Assembly (NCBI GenBank): GCA_946614255.1
Contig: CAMOGS010000005.1
Coordinates: forward strand, 1-13,455
DNA: 13,455 nucleotides
From: UBA3871 sp002392265
GTDB lineage: Bacteria > Bacillota > Clostridia > Peptostreptococcales > Anaerovoracaceae
Direction: 5' to 3'
Shown here: positions 7,549-13,455 of the stretch, piece after piece
How the letters are laid out: each line of letters begins with the position of its first letter
Numbering within the stretch: the stretch's first letter is position 1
Made by a program: the position numbers and the translations under genes
Notes under the pieces: model-generated
Database searches by the model: none
The model's input: the letters and a program-made list of their open reading frames with translations, nothing else
Told to the model about the DNA's origin: nothing

Positions 7549-7599
7549 TTGCGGGTGTCGGTTTTGATAGCTGCACCCGCATTTTTTAGTAAGAAATGA
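7549..7599 (+). CDS. Possible 16-codon leader peptide coupled to the SLH gene
   Basis: A strong AGGAGG site (7535-7540) lies upstream of TTG at 7549 but far from the ATG of the giant gene (7596), and that gene has an in-frame TAA at 7590. Translation from TTG would give MRVSVLIAAPAFFSKK and stop at TGA 7597-7599, overlapping the next ATG as ATGA. An in-frame GTG at 7555 is an alternative start. The ORF passes right through the terminator hairpin at 7550-7587, so a translating ribosome would keep that hairpin from forming. It could equally be a chance ORF downstream of a relict ribosome site. Confidence 0.3.
   Translation: MRVSVLIAAPAFFSKK
7550..7587 (+). terminator. Intergenic intrinsic terminator between the two surface genes
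   Basis: TGCGGGTGT (7550-7558) pairs with GCACCCGCA (7573-7581), 9 bp with one G-U, followed by six T (7582-7587). The U-tract ends only 8 bases before the next ATG and no promoter is visible in between. Full termination would therefore silence the giant gene, so partial readthrough or regulated antitermination is likely. Confidence 0.8.
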
Positions 7600-10500
7600 T
7601 AAAAAAATATATAAAAAGTATATTATCGCTATTTGTGATTTTCGCCTTAATATTTTGTTCCTTTCCAGCTGAGACATTGGCGAATTCAACTGTTAATGAA
7701 ATAACATTAACTTTGTACGATTCTACAATGGAGGGTTGTGATTCTGCTTTTGATGAAAACATAACAATAAACAGCCAGCCAATAAAAAAGCTATACATAA
7801 AAACTATAAATGATGGTGATAAAGTAATATTAAAAAACAATCGTAATTATAATATTAGCGCAGGTGTTCTTCTAACAGTTAGAGGAGAGAGCAGTTATGC
7901 TCTTAAAAAAAATGGTAAAAATACAGTAGAACTTACCAATTTAGCAAAAGCAACACTACGAGAGTTAACCGATGCAGGTATATCGTCATCACATTTAGAT
8001 ACAACTGCTTCCGGATATTATTTTTTACAATACTGCATAACGAATGGATATGCTTTTGTAGTTCAGGTAAGAGGCTCAAACGTTCCACTTGATTATTCAG
8101 CACTTAATGCACAGCTTGCCAGAATTGAAGATGAAAACGGCAGGCTAAACACAGGAATTTACTATATTGAAAATGACTGCTATAACGGCAAGGTATATAC
8201 GAAAGGCGGAGCATGGGCGGCACTGACCAAGGAAAACGGACCTTATGCAAAAGCCAAAGGAACGCTTACTCTCCAAAGCGAAATAGAAAAAGCAGCTTCC
8301 GATTTAAGTGCAGCAATAGATAAACTCATTCCGAAAACGCGCGCAAACCCAACGCTTCTTTATGATGAGCTTAATAAAAAATGGGAATATGTCGGTAGTG
8401 GTATACAGAGATTAGGTCCGGGAAACAGTCATATAGTTGTATCTGAGGACAATACCACAGCGGTTACCTGGCAGCCTTATAGCGCAGCATTTAACGAAGG
8501 GCAGGAAATTCTAGCGTCACTCTATGACAATGATGGCAATCCTACAGATGCCAATAAAGCTGAGTTGCAGGAACGTATTGAGGAGCTTACAGAAATTCTG
8601 CGCGACAGTGTCCCGAATTTCGTAATAAAATCCACTTACGAATCGGATTATAAATACTATCTTGATAACAAAGAAAGAGCCTTTGTTATTCTTGATAAAT
8701 ATAATCCGTCAAAGTATACAGAGTCGGACTATACCTCAGAATCCTGGACAAACTTTATAAACGCATATAATGCGCTTGACAACGACCTAAAAGCTTCCGT
8801 TCACGGAACGGGTTCAAAGGCAGAATTTGATGTAGTCCATGGTTTCCATTCGGGACATATTAAAGCCTTGGAAAATGCAGTACGTTCCCTTGTGAACTCC
8901 GGAGAGATTATTCTTAGCAGTTTTACTTATGTGAATAATTTTGCTGTAAGATATCCGCAAAGCGACCACGGAGACTTTATCGATGTTTTACACTACGACA
9001 AAAATAATGCCTCCGATTTAGAATATCTAAAGCTTACTCCCGGTCGTACCACTGCTTGGAATGCAATTCAGGACAAAATAGGGTCATTCGACGAACGCAC
9101 AAATGTTGCATTGTATTTAGAAACACTTAATCTGTACTTCAAGGGCACATTTATGGTTTTCGTTGACGGCGAATTTGTTGAGATGTCGAATCAACCGGGG
9201 ACCCATTTACACAACGGTGAAAATGTAAAAATAGTTCGTTTGGCTACACCTGCTATAATGGTCGAAGCTTCAACAGGTGAAACAACATCGGATACCAAGC
9301 CTTACCCAACTAGGAGTGAAGATGTCTTTGGTGATTCTATTGCTGACATAAAAATGTCAGTACCGACAGAAGTTAAAGTGGGTGAGGAGATTGAGTTTTC
9401 CGCAACTCTGACAGGTGCATATTCAAGCAACTTAGGTGCGCCGCTCAGTCCTGAAAACATTACTCTTTTCGTCAGCAAGCCTTATGACAATGTGGGTTCT
9501 CTTGCTGATGCTCAACCGATTATAAATACAGGCAAAAAAACAGATGCGAGCGGCAAGCTGAGCTATGTATTTACCGAACCGGGAACCTACGCTGTTGCGA
9601 TGTACTGTGTTGAACCTGATGAACCGACACTCACGGACATTCTGGGGATCACGACTATAGGCACCTACAATTCTGTAAAAGCCGGTGATTTCGCGATAGT
9701 TACCGTAACAGCTTCAGAAAACGAAGCGGCTCTTCTTCAAAGCTGGAGCGCAAAGTATCTGGCTGAAGCAAAGGCGTATTTTGATGAATTCCATGACTAT
9801 GATTTCGCGGAAGGCTTCTATGAAAGCAAGCTCACCCCTGCATATGAAACATTAAAGGAGCATATTGCATCGGCAAACACATACAAGGGACTTGTCGATG
9901 GCTACAAGGTCGATTTTGACGCCTTGAAGGCACTGGGCGGACAGGCACTTAATCACAGCTCTGTAATCGATGATTTCCGTAAACGCCTTTCGTATATTCC
10001 GGAGGATGAGGCAACATTAGATTCAGGATATGCGGAATTAATAATTGGCATTAAGACTGATTTTGCTGCGATGAACGAGCATACTAAAGCTCTGCTCTCA
10101 CCGGCAGAGATGGAACGCATTGCTCATATTGTGGAAATAGATGTTTCTGCATTAAAAACACAGCCAAGAGTTACCGTGAACATAGGTGGTCAAAATCTTC
10201 CATACGGTGGCAAAATATTCTGGACAAGCGATACCGGCGGAGCCACATATCACGGAAGACCAAATCTGAAATATGTAATTACGCCTAATAATGACGGAAC
10301 GCTACCAACTCCGGATTACAGCAGATTCCAGGATTGGTTAAGCAATAATACGCTTAGTGCAAAAGCCAGAGACCATGTGTTCCTGCAGTTCTATGCACCT
10401 GCAGCATCACGTTCCGAATCAAAGTATTGGCTGATGTGGTCACTTGACAATCAAAGCTGGGATGAAGTTCCTCTAAAGGTCATCATGAATGCCGAGGGTG

Positions 10501-13304
10501 CTGTCCTGGGTGATTCTACACCAACATATCTGCCATATGATTATTTTGTGCTTGAATATGTCATCCCTGATGATGTTCAAGATGGTTCAACAATTAACAT
10601 CTACCTCAAAACCGTAAGTCAAACCGAGTATAATTCATATCTTGTAGATGACATAAAGGGCGATGCCATTGCTGCCGTAAACGCGGCTTATGATGAATAT
10701 TCAAAGGCGACAAATGCCGACGCGGCAAAGCTGGCTCAGATTAAAGCCGATGCATTGGCAAAGATTGAAGCTGCTACGACAGAGGCAGATGTTACCAATG
10801 CAAGAAAGGCTGCAGTTGCAGCTATGGCTGCGGCTGTAACAGCTTCTGCCGGCAGTGAAAGCGGAGTCATAGAGCCTGAGGCATCGTTTGATGCGGGCAA
10901 GCAGGTCGGTACAGTATCGCTTATCATAGAAAACACCACTTTCAATGAAGCTCCGTTTACAGGAACCATCGCAAAGGGAACCTATCCACTCTGCGAGAAC
11001 GACTCTATGATGACAGTAGTTCTGAAGGCTCTCGAAGCCAAAGGCTTTAACTGGAACGGTACTAAGGGAAATGTAGGTGATGCGGGCAGCTCTACAGGTA
11101 ATCACGACTATTCGATTTCATACCTTGGCAGCATCAACAAAGGTGAGGGCAGCAATAATAAAGAGCTTGGCGAATTTGACGGCGGTAGAAAGTCCGGCTG
11201 GATGGGTACGCTTAACGACTGGTTTGTAAACGAAAGCTTCTCCGCATTTACCGTTGAAAGCGGCAGACTGGAAAGCGGTGACGAAATTCATATTATGTAT
11301 ACCTGCGACCTCGGTGCCGATATCGGCGGCAGTTGGACAGTGGGAGATACTGCTATAAAGAATATCAATTTCTCGACAGGCAAGCTGGCTCCGGCATTTG
11401 ACAGCAGCGTATTTGACTATATGCTGATCATTCCGTCGGATTCCGCAAAGCTAAAGGTAGATTACGCTATCCGAAACATGAACTTCCAATCCCGCATTTT
11501 CTTAAACTATTACAACAAGGAAAGTGCGAGATACAAAAAGAGCGATGTCCTCAGCGTGAAGTCGGGTGACAAGCTCTACATCGGCGTGGGTGACCCGTCA
11601 TGGCCGAGCATGAATAGCAGCAGAAAGGGTGCAAAGTACATCTTCTCCGTATGCACATTGGACGATGCTATCAAGGCTCTTCCTGCGGCAAGCACCGTAA
11701 AGCTCGGCAACTACAAGACATATGTGTCACAGGTAGAGCAGCTTGAGGCAACAATAAAGGCTTACGGCTATTCCGGTAACACGGAAAAGCTCACGGTGCT
11801 CAAGGAAGCAACCGTATTCTACAGCGGAATTGACAAGGCAAAGGAACTCCTTGCCGCGGTTCCAAAGGTTGAAAAGCTTTCAAAGAGCGATGTCTCAAAG
11901 GTAAGAGCGGCGAAATCCGCATATGATGCATTAAGCGACGAGCAAAAGAAGTATATAACTGTTGCAGACGCAAGTAAATACAACGCTGCCGTTGAGTGGC
12001 TCGAAACCCAGGGCATCAGTACAGGCGGAAGGATAAAGGGTAATGACGAGGTGCCTGAAGAAATTCCGGTAGAACAGCCGGTAGTTGAAAAGGTAGTTGA
12101 AACCGTAAAGGTCGAGGCGACCGTTGACTCAAAGGGCGTTGCAAAGGCAGAGGTTGCATCAAAGGATGTGAGCGCGGCTGTAAAGAGCGCTACCGAAACC
12201 AAGGCCGATGCAATCGTAATCGCACCTGAAATCAAGGGCGAGGCAAAGGAAGTTAAGGTAAATCTTCCAAAGGCAGCGGTAAATGAAATTGCCGAAAAGA
12301 CAACAGCTTCGCTTGTTATCGAAACAAAGACGGCATCCGTTGAGGTTCCGACTGCAGTTCTTAACGAAATTGCGGCTCAGGCGGGTGGCGCAAGTGTCGA
12401 AATCAGCGTAGCACTTAAGACCGCCGATACCGCAGAGGTAAAGGAAGCTATCGCAGTAATGGGTGACAAGATTGGTAGCGATGTTGTGACCGAAAATGCT
12501 GCTGTTGCTGAAATTACCGTGGTTTCCGGCAATGAAAAGATTACTACCTTTGGTGGAAAGTCCATAAACGCAAGCGTTTCCGTAGACGGTAAGAAGGGCT
12601 TTACCGAGGGCAAGAAGTATCTTACTCTTGTAATAAGCGAAAACGGTAAACGTGAGCTTCTCGCCGGCAAGTGCACGCTCGATGCAAGCGGCAAGCTTAC
12701 CGTAGGCGTTGAGGTAGGGCACCTCAGCACATTTGTCGTACTTGACAAAGAGCTTAAGAGCTTCGCGGATGCGGATGCTCACTGGTCAGCAAAGGCAGTG
12801 GATTTTGCCGTAGCAAACGGACTTATGAACGGTATCTCGGATACAGCATTTAATCCGAATGCGACGCTCAATCGCGCTATGCTGGTAACAGTTCTCTACA
12901 GACTGGCAGGCTCGCCTGCAGCATCCAAATCGGCTATAGCTGCCGAATTCGATGACATTGAGGCAGGCAACTGGTACACGGATGCAGTACTCTGGGCTGC
13001 TTCAAACGGTATCGTTACAGGAAAGAGCGAAACAACCTTTGCTCCACTGGACAACATCACTCGCGAGCAGTTTGCAACAATGCTGATGCGTTACTGCAGC
13101 TTCGCAGGTATTGATACCGGAAAGATGGCAGACCTCAGCGGTTTTACCGATAATGAGACTATCAGCTCGTATGCAAAGGATGCTCTTTCATGGGCAAACT
13201 CATCCGGAATCATTACCGGACGCACAGAAACGACTATTGCTCCAAAGGGCAGCGCAACCCGTGGCGAAGCGGCAACGATGCTGATGAGGTTTTTGCAGCT
13301 GTAA
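7596..13304 (+). CDS. Giant SLH-anchored surface protein with DUF4430 (transcobalamin-like) domain
   Basis: A 1902-residue cell-wall-bound protein. The start is fixed by an in-frame TAA six bases upstream. A signal peptide follows (KKYIK basic end, hydrophobic core, cleavage near TLA-NST). Order along the chain: an unassigned N-terminal part (about 30-350) with AT-rich codons; helical segments (about 320-440, FIVAR-like TSESWTNFINAYNAL); an Ig-like beta domain (about 580-706); more helices; an unassigned beta domain (about 857-1015); an Ala-rich helical stretch (about 1018-1088); DUF4430 (about 1107-1247, with GRKSGWMGTLNDWFV and LESGDEIHIMYT); a cadherin-like beta-sandwich (about 1253-1351); a helical spacer with VRAAKSAYDALSDEQK; a Glu/Pro/Val linker and beta region (about 1480-1719). 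Three SLH repeats close it, beginning near 1722, 1785 and 1850; SLH repeats normally bind pyruvylated secondary cell-wall polysaccharide. DUF4430 is related to the C-terminal domain of transcobalamin/intrinsic factor, which suggests corrinoid or similar ligand capture, but it also occurs in proteins of unknown role. No strong ribosome site directly precedes the ATG. Confidence 0.93.
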   Translation: MIKKYIKSILSLFVIFALIFCSFPAETLANSTVNEITLTLYDSTMEGCDSAFDENITINSQPIKKLYIKTINDGDKVILKNNRNYNISAGVLLTVRGESSYALKKNGKNTVELTNLAKATLRELTDAGISSSHLDTTASGYYFLQYCITNGYAFVVQVRGSNVPLDYSALNAQLARIEDENGRLNTGIYYIENDCYNGKVYTKGGAWAALTKENGPYAKAKGTLTLQSEIEKAASDLSAAIDKLIPKTRANPTLLYDELNKKWEYVGSGIQRLGPGNSHIVVSEDNTTAVTWQPYSAAFNEGQEILASLYDNDGNPTDANKAELQERIEELTEILRDSVPNFVIKSTYESDYKYYLDNKERAFVILDKYNPSKYTESDYTSESWTNFINAYNALDNDLKASVHGTGSKAEFDVVHGFHSGHIKALENAVRSLVNSGEIILSSFTYVNNFAVRYPQSDHGDFIDVLHYDKNNASDLEYLKLTPGRTTAWNAIQDKIGSFDERTNVALYLETLNLYFKGTFMVFVDGEFVEMSNQPGTHLHNGENVKIVRLATPAIMVEASTGETTSDTKPYPTRSEDVFGDSIADIKMSVPTEVKVGEEIEFSATLTGAYSSNLGAPLSPENITLFVSKPYDNVGSLADAQPIINTGKKTDASGKLSYVFTEPGTYAVAMYCVEPDEPTLTDILGITTIGTYNSVKAGDFAIVTVTASENEAALLQSWSAKYLAEAKAYFDEFHDYDFAEGFYESKLTPAYETLKEHIASANTYKGLVDGYKVDFDALKALGGQALNHSSVIDDFRKRLSYIPEDEATLDSGYAELIIGIKTDFAAMNEHTKALLSPAEMERIAHIVEIDVSALKTQPRVTVNIGGQNLPYGGKIFWTSDTGGATYHGRPNLKYVITPNNDGTLPTPDYSRFQDWLSNNTLSAKARDHVFLQFYAPAASRSESKYWLMWSLDNQSWDEVPLKVIMNAEGAVLGDSTPTYLPYDYFVLEYVIPDDVQDGSTINIYLKTVSQTEYNSYLVDDIKGDAIAAVNAAYDEYSKATNADAAKLAQIKADALAKIEAATTEADVTNARKAAVAAMAAAVTASAGSESGVIEPEASFDAGKQVGTVSLIIENTTFNEAPFTGTIAKGTYPLCENDSMMTVVLKALEAKGFNWNGTKGNVGDAGSSTGNHDYSISYLGSINKGEGSNNKELGEFDGGRKSGWMGTLNDWFVNESFSAFTVESGRLESGDEIHIMYTCDLGADIGGSWTVGDTAIKNINFSTGKLAPAFDSSVFDYMLIIPSDSAKLKVDYAIRNMNFQSRIFLNYYNKESARYKKSDVLSVKSGDKLYIGVGDPSWPSMNSSRKGAKYIFSVCTLDDAIKALPAASTVKLGNYKTYVSQVEQLEATIKAYGYSGNTEKLTVLKEATVFYSGIDKAKELLAAVPKVEKLSKSDVSKVRAAKSAYDALSDEQKKYITVADASKYNAAVEWLETQGISTGGRIKGNDEVPEEIPVEQPVVEKVVETVKVEATVDSKGVAKAEVASKDVSAAVKSATETKADAIVIAPEIKGEAKEVKVNLPKAAVNEIAEKTTASLVIETKTASVEVPTAVLNEIAAQAGGASVEISVALKTADTAEVKEAIAVMGDKIGSDVVTENAAVAEITVVSGNEKITTFGGKSINASVSVDGKKGFTEGKKYLTLVISENGKRELLAGKCTLDASGKLTVGVEVGHLSTFVVLDKELKSFADADAHWSAKAVDFAVANGLMNGISDTAFNPNATLNRAMLVTVLYRLAGSPAASKSAIAAEFDDIEAGNWYTDAVLWAASNGIVTGKSETTFAPLDNITREQFATMLMRYCSFAGIDTGKMADLSGFTDNETISSYAKDALSWANSSGIITGRTETTIAPKGSATRGEAATMLMRFLQL

Positions 13305-13330
13305 TTTACAGATGCTGTAAACATCTAAAA

Positions 13331-13362
13331 ACAAGCCCCTGTTTCGGCAGGGGTTTTGTTTT
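13331..13362 (+). terminator. Intrinsic terminator after the SLH gene
   Basis: CCCCTG (13336-13341) pairs with CAGGGG (13348-13353) around a TTTCGG loop. Flanking A and T runs extend the stem and a T-rich tail follows. It ends the surface-gene unit 27 bases after the stop codon. A smaller perfect hairpin, TTTACAG/CTGTAAA (13305-13311/13315-13321), sits directly after the stop. Confidence 0.9.
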
Positions 13363-13367
13363 ACCCG

Positions 13368-13397
13368 TTGACACAAGAGTCGATTTTATAATATAAT
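13368..13397 (+). promoter_or_regulatory. Sigma-A promoter of the downstream tRNA-Leu
   Basis: TTGACA (13368-13373) and TATAAT (13392-13397) with an 18-base spacer. An overlapping second TATAAT at 13387-13392 has a poorer spacing of 13. The predicted start is near 13404, about 24 bases before the tRNA. Confidence 0.85.
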
Positions 13398-13427
13398 TAT
13401 CAATGTTGCGAAGCTTTTTCGCCGCAT

Positions 13428-13455
13428 GCCGGCATGATGGAATTGGTAGACGTGC
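13428..13455 (+). tRNA. tRNA-Leu, partial (5' end only)
   Basis: Begins GCCGGCA (acceptor strand), TG, then the leucine-type D arm GGAATTGGTAGACG. It closely parallels the tRNA-Leu(GAG) at 4888 (GGAATTGGCAGACG). The window ends before the anticodon, so the isoacceptor cannot be told. Confidence 0.8.

Noticed and set aside
11819..12782. Long minus-strand frames opposite the C-terminal half of the SLH protein.
   Set aside because: They are antisense shadows of Ala/Val/Lys-rich coding DNA, with no ribosome sites or plausible domains.

Overview
The window reads as chromosomal DNA of an anaerobic, low-to-mid GC Gram-positive bacterium of the Clostridia (Bacillota). This rests on the polA-coaE pairing, AGGAGG-type ribosome sites, sigma-A promoters of the TTGACA/TATAAT type, U-tailed intrinsic terminators, a lipoprotein solute-binding protein, and a giant secreted protein ending in three S-layer homology (SLH) repeats. 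The genus cannot be read from the sequence alone.

Region 1 (1-4812) is a tight, co-directional housekeeping block. It holds the 3' part of polA (DNA polymerase I, start outside the window), then coaE (dephospho-CoA kinase), then a family-5 extracellular solute-binding lipoprotein 14 bases downstream. Region 2 (4842-5006) is a compact transcription unit for tRNA-Leu(GAG), with its own promoter and a very strong terminator.

Region 3 (5065-13362) is the accessory part. A near-perfect promoter at 5065-5093 drives a roughly 300-base, highly structured RNA (about 5148-5443). An intrinsic terminator (5469-5516) and then two genes for secreted surface proteins follow. The first is a 653-residue secreted beta-rich protein. 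The second is a 1902-residue SLH-anchored protein carrying a DUF4430 (transcobalamin-like C-terminal) domain. A second terminator lies between the two genes, and a possible 16-codon leader ORF runs through it and overlaps the giant gene's start as ATGA. My working model, which is inference, is an RNA-controlled surface system for capturing a small ligand, most plausibly a corrinoid (vitamin B12-like). The leader RNA resembles a divergent cobalamin riboswitch in several ordered elements but lacks clear copies of some core motifs, so it could be a variant or a different RNA class.

Region 4 (13368-13455) is a promoter and the first 28 bases of another tRNA-Leu, cut by the window end. The surface locus is therefore framed by two tRNA-Leu genes. 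No CRISPR array, transposase, integrase or rRNA is visible.
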